DNA of 64,000 nucleotides from Paramacrobiotus metropolitanus (taxonomy: Eukaryota; Tardigrada; Eutardigrada; Parachela; Macrobiotidae), in NCBI RefSeq assembly GCF_019649055.1, contig NW_026570243.1:1178001-1242000 (forward strand), read 5' to 3'. The notes beneath the pieces are model-generated. The model was not told where the DNA came from. It saw only the letters and a program-made list of their open reading frames with translations, and did not search any database. This document shows, piece after piece, positions 54,801 to 64,000 of this stretch; the first letter of the stretch is position 1, and each line of letters opens with the position of its first letter. A program made the translations under genes and the position numbers.

Positions 54801-57590
54801 AGGTGTTTTTCAATGTTTAATTCGGTATCAATTTTATTTAATGTCTAATGCGCTAACATATCCTTACGTGATCAGGCCTGTGCTAAAAAAAAATATAAAA
54901 AATAACCATTACATAAATAAGTTTTTTGCCTTCGGAGCCCAACTTTTTTTTCTCGGAAAAGATTTCCACGATAGACACTGACTAAAACCAGAAAATAAAT
55001 ACACATATTGTGGCTGACAATTCCCTTTCATTCAATTTATTTAGCCACATACAAACGCTATCCAGGGTCCAGCCTTACGTGTTCATACTCGGGAAATAAT
55101 TTTTTAAAAAGAATCCCCTTTGAATCTATTGGAGATTATTCGAGCGCAAGCGAAAACAAGCTTACTACAAAGAAAAAGCGGCCTCATTTCTTTGCCAACG
55201 TAATACTTTCGGTAAATCCTCAAAACGACAACTTTCTTGAGCTTGGGACTCATTTTCAGTGATCGCTGACAAGTTCCCTTAGTGAGAAAACAGGATCGAT
55301 AATAAACATTATGGGATAATTTTCTCGGCGTGCACAACGAACAGCCTTATACGAGTCTTTCCGCCATGCACTACCCTGCAGATATTTCTCACGTCAATTC
55401 CAATTTACTCCTATTAATTCATATGCTATTTTTACTGCCTAATCACTCAGTGCCTCGAGTTCAGAGAATTCTTTTCTTTTATTAACCAGTCTATAAACCT
55501 TTCTATCGTTGCATACTACGACAGGAATTCAAAAATTTCCCCCGGTATTTTCATCGGTACTTAATTCCTACGAATTTTTGCGAGAATGCTAAACTGTTTA
55601 ACTACTTTTTATACTGTCTCTTTAACGCAACTAATTAAAAAATTAAGCATTCCTTATAACAATAACATCTTAATTTAAATTCAAGTCGACGCACTGCCAA
55701 TTTTGCCCACTTCTAAACCTGCGTGTTTCCTGCTTTTGAACTACTACAGTGCTAATTAAATTAAGTTGTGTGGCTTGACGACCATCAACGGCTTGATTTT
55801 CTTCGAAAATACTAAATTTTTAATCCGGGATAAAATTGTACCTGGTTCTCTAAAGGCCATCGCGCAGCTTCCTTATTGGAGCTTATCCGAGACATGAGCA
55901 CATCCACAATCTCTTCGCGGCTGAAATAACGCTGCCCCGACGCACTGTGGAACACCAGATTGCATAGGACCTTCTGGGCTTCTGTCGTCACTGCAAGATT
56001 AACGCCGCGCTGATTAAAACCACTAATGAACAGGGCGTTTCTAGTTGGGAAGTCGCACAAATCACGGCACTAAAAATGGCCGTTGCAATCTAATGAATCT
56101 ATCGCGTTTTCTCTTTACTCTATCTTGGTCCGCGACATGTTGACGTACACAAAAAAGCCGGCCTTCCAGCAAATCATGCGGCAAACCGAAAAGCAATACA
56201 AATTATTATCAAGGCAAAATTTAAAAACGAATAAAAAAATCAAAATTTTTCATTATTAATATAAATATTAAACAAAAACAACAGAATACCACGCACGAAC
56301 GCCTAACAGAAGCGATAAAAAGTCAAAGAAACTTCCAATTAAATTTTTTTGTAAGAATTTATTTAGAAATTTTGCAAAGCAATGTAAAAACGTTATCCGC
56401 AGTTTTACGGGTTTTACAAATCACGATAGCCATCAAGAAAATCTTCCTAGTAAATTCAACTGCGAAAATTTATATGCAAGTGCAAATTCAACTATTTCTT
56501 AAATCATTCTGATGGTTTTAATTTTTAGTTTTCTCCATATAAAAGTTAAAACTGCTGCGAACCGCTAATTCCATCACTGTAAATTTGCAAAAGCATCGCG
56601 GATTTCCTGTGCCTGATGGATTAAATTCTGTTACAAACAGTAATAAATAGCAGATTGCTTCGCGTGAAAACCACCAAATGGATTTCCTCACTTCCGGTTT
56701 CATAAACAAGATGGACTCGCTACAGCCGCACCACCAGCCCAACCAAACCCATTGAAAATTCCATAAAACCATTCTCTGACATATTTATTATTTTCCTGTG
56801 AGAGGTTCGCACTTGAGAAAATCGATTTCATCCAAAAAGAAAGGATTATACGTCAGCAGATTTTAATTGCAGCTTTTGTTAAGAAATCCCTGTAGACCGA
56901 TCGCGTGTGCGCATAGGGAATACAGGTAACGCGACGCTTACCGCCGATTTCGTGTTCAGCCGGAAGTGTTCCTTGTAATTCCTTCGTCAGACGGGCGCGA
57001 ACGGCCAAAATGTGCAGTAGATCATCATTGATAAGATTCTCCAGATCAGTTTTATCCCGCGCTACGAGACGCAAAAACTCCAGCGAGCTGGAGTGGGCGT
57101 CCGCAAACTCCGCAGCGGATAGTTTCCGTGCTAAGATTTCGCCCAAACGCTACTCACAAAATGATGAAAAAAATGTTAATTAACTCCCATTATTCCGAAG
57201 TTATTATTCATGCATGATGCATGTTCCGTTTTTCACGGCTGGAATATAAAAAAATTACCTTCTTCCCGATGGCGTCAAATCCAGAAAAAGTAAATGTTGA
57301 CGTATGCTACAAATTAAAATAGAGCAAAAAATCAAAAATTCGTTTGAGAATTTAATTCATATTAAACACAACAGAGCAAATCACTGAGCACTGATTTTCA
57401 CCGAGTAAATCCATCAGTGCGGCTCACATTCCAAATTTAAAGCACCAAGCTGTAAAATTCGAAACAGGACCTAAAAAACCCACTAATCACACTTTGATGT
57501 TTAACGTACCCGGGCATTAAATTCCTGCAGGATCCGATTCAGATCAGCTACGGATCCCGACTCAATCACAGTTATGTCGTCAGAATTCAT
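51829..57590 (-). CDS. RIC8: RIC8/synembryn, G-alpha chaperone and exchange factor
   Basis: Ten exons join in frame: 57510-57590, 57259-57306, 56942-57149, 55842-55990, 54271-54546, 53759-53838, 53271-53689, 52696-52843, 52500-52619 and 51829-51967, giving about 555 aa. It is an armadillo-like helical protein. Recognisable blocks are TEAQKVLCNLVFHS, MKLLFIISILCADTR, CEILKVLFNLVCNMSP, LPPLRDVHNRPEVGSSLRNK, NRLIKYTGYGNAAGWLADRG, an acidic phosphorylatable loop EDTEDSETEEYE, and NPMEGMSEEQKEYYAHEL. In other animals Ric-8 folds G-alpha subunits and promotes GDP-GTP exchange; here it sits on the same stretch as three GPCR genes, probably by chance. One acceptor is ambiguous: exon 7 could start at 53731, leaving a 27-bp intron, but 53689 leaves a normal 69-bp intron. 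Confidence 0.93.
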
Positions 57591-57703
57591 CTTTAACGGA
57601 TGAAATGCAATATTTTAAAAGGCAAACAATCCAACATTTCGTAAAACACAAGGCAAACGGGTAACCCGTATTCAGAATTTCAGATCATCGTTCACTTGTC
57701 ATC
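57578..57703. repeat. 126-bp direct repeat, copy 1 (spans RIC8 start codon)
   Basis: It covers the first four codons and the 5' flank of RIC8 and is repeated at 58422-58547 with one visible mismatch. Confidence 0.9.
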
Positions 57704-57876
57704 TAGCATGATGGAATCGCTCGTATGAAAAATATGAAAAGTGAAAACTTTAAACCGAGGTGTTTTCTTCATATTTTCATTTCACCACCGAAAGAAATTC
57801 CAACGACTGCGCGCTTGTAGGTGGTCGGCGTGTGCGCTGCAGTGCGATGCCTCTTCTCCCATTTTGACATGAGGCC

Positions 57877-58290
57877 GTGACTGCCGTCGTGATGGCGGGG
57901 GGCGGCGTGCGTAAGTACCAATTGTACCATGTGCAGCGGCAGCCGTATATCGGCGCTGGAACATCCACACAAGCCGGCGCAGCAGCGGCTCAGGCCGAAC
58001 GAAAAACAAACGAGAAGTACCAGGACATTACCCATGATCACCTGTTCCGAGCGGTCGGCGTGGAGACAGTGGGGCCACTCGGACCGGAAGCCTCCCGGCT
58101 GATTAGCGAACTGGGCAAGATGATATGGCAGGAAACAGGCGAGAAGCGTGCAACGGAGTTTTTGCGCCAGAGCCCAGAGGTACAGCATCGAAATTCAACG
58201 TGGAAACGCGGCATCCATCCTGCAGGAACGGCACCGGCCTCGGCTAATTTAGATCAAATGTTCTCTGTAATCCGGCCGCATGTTTCTGCT
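57877..58290 (+). pseudogene. reverse-transcriptase-linked retroelement relic
   Basis: The plus frame has the pattern seen at the C-terminus of many retroelement ORFs: AERKTNEKYQDI, FRAVGVETVGPLGPEASRLI, ELGKMIWQETGEKRATEFL. It is then broken, because the expected continuation (IEIQRGNAASIL) appears in the neighbouring frame from about 58176. No RT catalytic domain remains. It lies between the two copies of the RIC8 5'-end repeat. I cannot name the element family. Confidence 0.55.
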
Positions 58291-58421
58291 GTTTGTTAAT
58301 ATTAATAATATAATATTACGAGCTGATGTTTCTTTTGTGAATTGTAATCTTGTCTTTGTATTCGATCAAAACTAGAGATCCACAAAAAAAATATATCGGC
58401 GTACGTAGATATATCGGCGTA

Positions 58422-58547
58422 CGTCAGAATTCATCTTTAACGGATGAAATGCAATATTTTAAAAGGCAAACGATCCAACATTTCGTAAAACACAAGGCAA
58501 ACGGGTAACCCGTATTCAGAATTTCAGATCATCGTTCACTTGTCATC
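58422..58547. repeat. 126-bp direct repeat, copy 2
   Basis: Second copy of 57578-57703. About 31 bp of its end is repeated once more just downstream (about 58554-58584), and an 18-bp unit containing ATATCGGCGTACGT is tandemly doubled just upstream (about 58388-58424). Confidence 0.88.
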
Positions 58548-58584
58548 AGGGTCACAGAATTTCAGATCATCGTTCACTTGTCAT

Positions 58585-60333
58585 CCACACGGTACATACA
58601 GGGTCACAGACAGCTGACATCGGATATTGTGCTTGTAATTAAGTATATAAGTTGTAATAACCATAAGTTTTAAAAGGGCAGTAGGATCGAGTACTTGCAC
58701 TCGAATAGATTAAATTGGTTAGTAGTTGGTACACCGATTTTGTAAAATACAGGCAATCAGGTATGATTTGTAGTACAGGACAAAACTTCTATCGGTGTTT
58801 CGACGTTAAGTCTCGACGCATATGACCAACCCGTTTCGAGAAATTTCACTGTAATCCCTGAAAAACAAAGAAATGGTCGGAGGTCACCCAAGCGTAATGA
58901 TTAGATCGACGACGGTCACCAAGCCGCGACCGATGAATATGGAAGTGCCGCGCAAAAGGCGTAAAAGAAATACGGATTGTCCGACCGACGGAAAGGGATC
59001 CCGTCTGGTGCCGACGGTTTCAGGGAAATCGGATGTTTCTTCAGTAAGCCAGTTTTTACAGGCTGTTCGTTACTTACCATACGAGTATTATACTCGTATG
59101 GTAAGTAATAGCAAAGCTATTTTATAGTAAAGCTATTTTATAATACCACTCGTTATTGACTCGTAGTCACTGTTCAAGGTGCACTTAAGTAATTTTGGTT
59201 TTGTGCATGTGAAAGCTGACGGAACGTACGGAGCACCGCTCAAAGAAGTGACAAATCTGAACAGCAGCATTACTATTTACTTTGATGTGTACGGGTACTT
59301 TGAGTCGTTCCATGTAAAAGAATAAACGATATTACAATATCGTTATGACGTTATATGAAAGTAATGCAAACTACCCACTAAGTACAGAGTAAAGTAGTTA
59401 CAGTACGTTTGCCTTTACCCCTTGCTACATCATACATGGGCTTATGCAGTTATCAAAGACCATTGCAGCAGATGTTGTGGCATATCTATATTAAACTCTT
59501 CTGAGGAATTATACGGGCACACCGCACATGTAGTAAATATATTATATGATCATTCGAGTTCTTAATTCTAATGTCCCCAGTTGCAATGCGCTACAGAAGT
59601 ACTCATGTAGTTGATATATGTACCTAGCTGGCTTGTTAAGCGCAAATCTCGTTTTGTATAATTATTATTATGTCTGTAATAGCAATATATTCCGAAATAC
59701 CCCCGTCGGTAATCATTGCGACGCGCTGAAACCAACTTTTTTATCAAAATTTAATATTATATAGTCAAGGTAATCACGTGAAGTTTCAGTTCTTTAGCAG
59801 CGAGGCACCATGTTAAACAAGCGGATTTCCTGGTAGGCAAACAAAAGCGAAAACAGTTCATAAAAATTCTAAGATGCACGGATTAATCGTTAAAAAGTGT
59901 TCACAGCAAGTTACGAGTAAACGCTATTTAGACTCAAAATGGTATGCAAGGCCTATATACAGATTGTAATCCATCATAAAATCATAATTTTAATAAAGCC
60001 AAATCGGATACTAAATAAACCTTATGAACGTAAAAGCGTTTAATCAGTAGGTCAACATGGGACTGAAGTGGATTTTGTCGCCGCAGCAGATGATAGAGCC
60101 GTGGCGTATAGAGAACACGGGATTGCATTTTATGAAGTGATGCCTTCTGATCGAGAATGTTATATCCAAGCGCATTGCAGAAACAGAGAGCTGGGTACAA
60201 AACAGTTCAGCCAAGTAACCCACACATTGCAATAGGTTGCTGAGTGTCGATAACACACTGATTTTTTCTTGTTTTGTAGAAGCATAAGTTCGCCTTAACA
60301 AAACCACTTGTACACACTGAATTGGCCAAATTG
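58585..60333. other. 1.7 kb intergenic with a long palindrome
   Basis: AT-rich with no supportable gene. A plus frame at 58873-59127 runs into the palindrome and is not convincing. It contains the 39-bp palindrome at 59070-59108, a short tandem AGCAAAGCTATTTTAT-like repeat right after it, and a smaller hairpin near 59325 (CGATATT/AATATCG). Confidence 0.5.
59070..59108. repeat. 39-bp perfect palindrome
   Basis: Two 19-base arms starting TTACTTACCATACGAGTAT are separated by a single T. Each arm contains a consensus splice-donor sequence (GGTAAGT) on one strand or the other. Confidence 0.9.
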
Positions 60334-61092
60334 CTATTTCTTGAAGTCCTCGGCACTGGCCGCAAATACGCGTCGCCCGAGACACGACACGGATGAAAAG
60401 TATGAACACAGCATGTTGATATTGACGGCGCGTTCTTTCAGGTTGTCGCGGGCTTGTTGGTAAGCGAGGTCACCGGTGTCGTTGTCCCGCCATGAGCCAA
60501 TGTGGCTGACACTGGGACCCCAGCCGAAACTGCGCTTGACCGGGAATGCTAAATTTCCGGTGCCTGTCCCATCTCCCAGGTCAGCCCCTAGTGTTTGAAA
60601 TTTGATAAAGGAGCGGCTTGCCGGAGGGAACAGAAGCGGAGGCAGCGCCATCTCGAAAGGATCAACGTCCTGCGAAACCGTAGTCGAATGTCCGAATCCG
60701 TTAATAAATCTTTTATTACAGTATTATAAATTGTTACTATCTATGAATTCATTTCTAATGTTAGAGATAAGTCACGTATAACAGTTACCCACGCGAATCT
60801 ATAAATATATTTCTAAGTGGTGACCTTTTTAGGGCCGGCAATAACATGGTCAATAGAATTAAACAACATTTTACTGCAACAAACCAACTGGTCAAAATCT
60901 AAAAAGGTATCGACATACCACTGTTTTGCGATAGCGATAGTAGTCCATGGAGTTTCCCGAATTCATCCGGGCCCGACTGGATTGCCCCATTGGGTTGCGG
61001 AACCATGCTCGTCCTTCGCAGCCCCATGTTAAGAACACTACAAGAACAACCAATACGCCGCTGACCTTGTAATCCAGACACTTTAGATTCAT
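60334..61092 (-). CDS. putative secreted peptide-hormone precursor
   Basis: Two exons (60919-61092 and 60334-60669) give 169 aa. The start MNLKCLDYKVSGVLVVLVVF and WGCEG form a signal peptide. The rest has few Cys and several basic cleavage sites: SSRAR, YRYRK, PVKRSF and KER. Near the C-end, NINMLCSYFSSVSCLGRR gives two Cys seven residues apart, followed by Gly-Arg-Arg, the classical signal for processing and C-terminal amidation. A short acidic tail ends at TAG. This arrangement is typical of neuropeptide precursors with a disulfide ring, as in the allatostatin-C or CCHamide classes, but ring size and flanks fit neither exactly, so I leave it unassigned. Splice borders are GTATGT and TTTCGCAG, both phase 0. 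Confidence 0.6.
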
Positions 61093-62625
61093 GCTCAACA
61101 ACAGTCGCAGAATATTTTTCTGTCAAAATATCTCTATCCAGACTAAAAAATAAAGCTGGCGCAGTCAGGAATTCACCTTCTGGATAGTCTTTAAACGTTA
61201 TGCTTGCAGGCAATGACCATGCCAAATTGCTAATCCACTGCTTCCCGTAACCAGTTTAAATATACATCGTACATCATTACGATGAATCCCCGAAAAGGTG
61301 AGGGAAGCCTATGGGAATTAATTGCCGATATCACGTTAGCGCATCTTTTGTTGGGTGGACAATTATTGACCCATGATTATTCCACCCTGCCAAAATAATC
61401 TGGAGCAACAAACAAAGGATGACCTTCAAGTAGCGGTCCCACACAGATACAGTCCATACAATATTGATGGCACAACGCAAATGCCACTCCTGTTATCACG
61501 GGAAAGGGTGCTGCGAAACAATTAAACTGTGGCGTCTGCGGTTGAACGAAGCGTAGCATTTGCACGTGAATGTTGAAATAACCCATTAGAGATTCAGACG
61601 AACGTTCAAAGATGGATCCCAATATTACCAAGCTACCGGCCCGTTGTGCTTCCTAACTGGCAAATAAGAGATTAAATCTCATCATTTATGTCAAAGCTAA
61701 ATCTCAGATTTTCCATGACCTTGAAGGCGTGCAAATATCGTTAAATATAATAGCGCAACCAATGTTTTAGCACTGGTACTCTATATGTCGTGAAACAGTA
61801 GGCAAGTTCAGAGATCATAATTTATTATTACGAATCATCAAAAGATCAAAAATTGATGAAGTACGAGTTTGTAAGTATCGTAAACAGCATCCCTGCCAGC
61901 TATCGCACCGGGACAGATTAAGTAATGTCTGTAACCTGTAATATTCGAATAGGACTATAGGGTGCATGATCGTGCGTCTACCATGAAATATGTATAATAT
62001 TATATGGCGTTTTTGCGATCGCCATATATAAATCAGCTTCAGCCTACTGCTTCAGTTTCTTGCATTTATGCTGTAAAACATGATGCGCTGCAGTAAATCA
62101 CAGAGTACTACAAACAGACGAAATCTGCTTACTGCAAAATTATATTTAATTACGTAGCAATTTATAACCGGGAAGGTGGCTTAACAGTCACTTACTGCAT
62201 ACATAATACTTATTCGTACAAAAGTTGTTTGGGCTTTAAATCGCGCGATCTTGTGGCTGAAAAATGCCGGACTTACTTTTTTGATCGTTTCAGTGATATT
62301 TATTTGATAAAATCGGTGCTAAAGAGCACGGCAAATGGGGAGAACCGCGGTTCTTGTTGTGCTTGTAGTACAGTAAAAAAATTTAGTGGGATATTTGTCT
62401 AATAGTTCCTAAAATCACTTATATTAAATGGAAATCCAGTATTAATACATAAGCAGTTGTGCATGTGCAAAATTGCTGGCTCGCGTCCGCAAGCTGCAAA
62501 GATCACTGCTCGCACAGACTGCTGTGTATCCGTAACTTCCTTTTTGATTTTTGTACATAATTATTAGTTTGGGTGCACATTCCGAACGTTCTACTTAATC
62601 AGATTTCTTATAAAAATTTATCACG
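61093..62625. other. intergenic, no supportable gene
   Basis: A minus frame at 61377-61631 (84 aa, Cys-containing, no signal peptide) and another at 60899-61225 lack splice or homology support. Otherwise AT-rich DNA. Confidence 0.4.
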
Positions 62626-64000
62626 ATGTTCTCTTTTACCCGATTGCAGTGTTTTCAGACGATACTTGTCGGTAAGTTTCAGAAAACGTGCATGCTATCG
62701 TTTTGCGTGCTGAGTTCACACAGCAGTAGCCTTACGGCATTTATGTTTTTGTGCAGGCATTGTCACCACTCTAAATCCTTTGGATCGCTTTTCTACGAGA
62801 ACCATCTTACCCGATACATTTCTCAATATTTTTGCCAATGGAAAAGACAAAATCAACCACATTCGAGCATTATCGAGCATTTTTGGTAAGAAGTCAACTT
62901 TTGTGCTGCCGCGACCGAATAATCCGCCGATTGTTCTGAAGTTTACGTAAAAATTATTTACATGTATAAGCATGCATTGTGTGGACAGATATTCCCGATA
63001 TTATCAGCTTGACAAGTGGCAATACGGTTGAGTTCCGGCAAAAGAAAGACACTTACGAATATTGCGTAACGCTCCAAAACGCCCCAAAATACGAAGCAGA
63101 TGAACTGCAATTTTGCATTCCGTTTAAAATAAATCAAAGGACGTCCTCTCATGTAGCGTTTCGACCACTTCGGGTACGCACAATCACGATTGCAGTCCGG
63201 AATTTAAATGGTGCTTAATCGCATATAAGGATATCTGTAATCATATCTGTACATTACGAGTATACTAGGGATTACAAATTACCATTAAATAATATTGTTT
63301 AAGATTTAATTGCGGTGCGGGTACATCGATAGGTGATGTTCAGCTTCGTTAACGAAAGCCTTCAAGCCATCATACAACGCGATACACTAATGCAGAATCC
63401 GTCACCATGCGCTAGTGCGGAAGCGATAATCCTTTTCACTCCGCACAAAGCAGGGATAGAAGTGGTTAGTACAAAGTTCGTATGTCTCGGTTTAGTAATT
63501 GGGAACTTAGCGGTACATACCAACTTTCAGAGCTTTAACGGCCTGCCTAAAGCCGTGTACCGACCAACACCAAGATGGTACATGCTAGGCGCTTTCCAAA
63601 TCGATTTGAAAAGTTCGGTTCTGGATAAACTAGATATTGTCAACGGCAGTAAGTCAAAACGGCAGTAAGCAAAACACGAACTACAGATACGAGTAGTACT
63701 TTAGTTAATTTAATAGTGGCTGCCTGGCGGGAGTGTACGTTGTAAGGTCACTAGGCATCACCTCCACGTATGGTAGTATGTATTGTTAAGATGTAACATT
63801 ATAAGACAGAAGACTGACATACCTAGCGTGCTCGTCGTTTCATAATTCTTCGGTTTCAGGTTTGCAGAAGATTTCTGAGGTGTCAAGCCGCAGCGGTTTT
63901 TGGTCGTTTCAATCCGAATACGATCATCCAAATGAATTCATCACAGTGTTTACGCACGGTCCGGCCCAATCTGGTACTTATAAGTCCGTGGTGACGGCTG
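62626..64000 (+). CDS. unidentified multi-exon gene, cut by window end
   Basis: Five exons join in frame: 62626-62671, 62757-62885, 62989-63173, 63333-63648 and 63860 to beyond 64000. The start MFSFTRLQCFQTILVG may be a short signal sequence. About 240 residues follow with PLDRFSTRTILPDTF, SLTSGNTVEFRQKKDTYEYC, CASAEAIILFT and SGFWSFQSEYDHPNEF. The segment around AEAIILFT faintly recalls a VWA-type strand, but the metal-site residues are missing, so I do not name a family. All joints have GT-AG borders and consistent phase, so the gene model is better supported than its function. Confidence 0.6.

Noticed and set aside
61377-61631. Minus-strand 84-aa Cys-containing ORF as a gene
   Set aside because: No signal peptide, splice support or recognisable similarity; length is within chance.

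Overview
This is 64 kb of nuclear DNA from an invertebrate animal. The genes are split by short GT-AG introns (about 45 to 950 bp), there is no sign of operons, and the conserved genes (PIGN, ZRANB2, RIC8) are typical metazoan ones. Compact genes, divergent rhodopsin-like GPCRs and a gustatory-receptor-like fragment suggest an ecdysozoan. A tardigrade is my leaning, but nothing here proves it. The flanks are AT-rich; the 8.65-28.4 kb block is clearly GC-rich and is one inserted retroelement.

Left flank (1-8.6 kb): a 151-bp direct repeat; a multi-pass receptor-like fragment (minus); a complete five-exon type II membrane PC-esterase related to the catalytic domain of CASD1 (minus); and a nine-exon gene (gene A, plus) for a small secreted or membrane protein of a family I do not recognise, with a Gly/Trp block and a hydrophobic tail.

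Retroelement (8650-28406, coding on the minus strand): a 19.76-kb Ty3/Gypsy-type LTR retrotransposon with 374-bp LTRs that differ at one base, a 4-bp target duplication (CTTT), a primer-binding site, gag, protease, RT, RNase H and integrase. It also has an AT-hook-bearing tail, extra ORFs beyond integrase, and a 2.5-kb repetitive 3' region. This copy looks young but damaged: part of gag is tandemly duplicated, a short inverted triplication interrupts gag, and pol has single-base frame breaks. Scattered through coding and non-coding parts are more than twenty short hairpins with a nearly constant TATTG loop (CAATA on the coding strand) and stems of changing, self-complementary sequence. This is the most unusual feature of the window.

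Middle (28.4-41 kb): GPCR1, gene B (a paralogue of gene A), GPCR2, a cysteine-rich exon, a secreted leucine-rich protein, and a canonical rhodopsin-like GPCR (minus). Removing the retroelement leaves gene A-GPCR1 and gene B-GPCR2 as two copies of one two-gene unit with almost equal spacing, so the region arose by tandem duplication and the element later landed in the first copy.

Right part (42-64 kb): PIGN (minus, 13 exons, 928 aa) stands head to head with ZRANB2 (plus, 10 exons, 303 aa), followed by RIC8 (minus, 10 exons, 555 aa). The 5' end of RIC8 is duplicated around a reverse-transcriptase relic. After that come a palindrome-bearing intergenic stretch, a two-exon secreted peptide-precursor-like gene (minus), and the first five exons of an unidentified gene (plus) that runs off the window.
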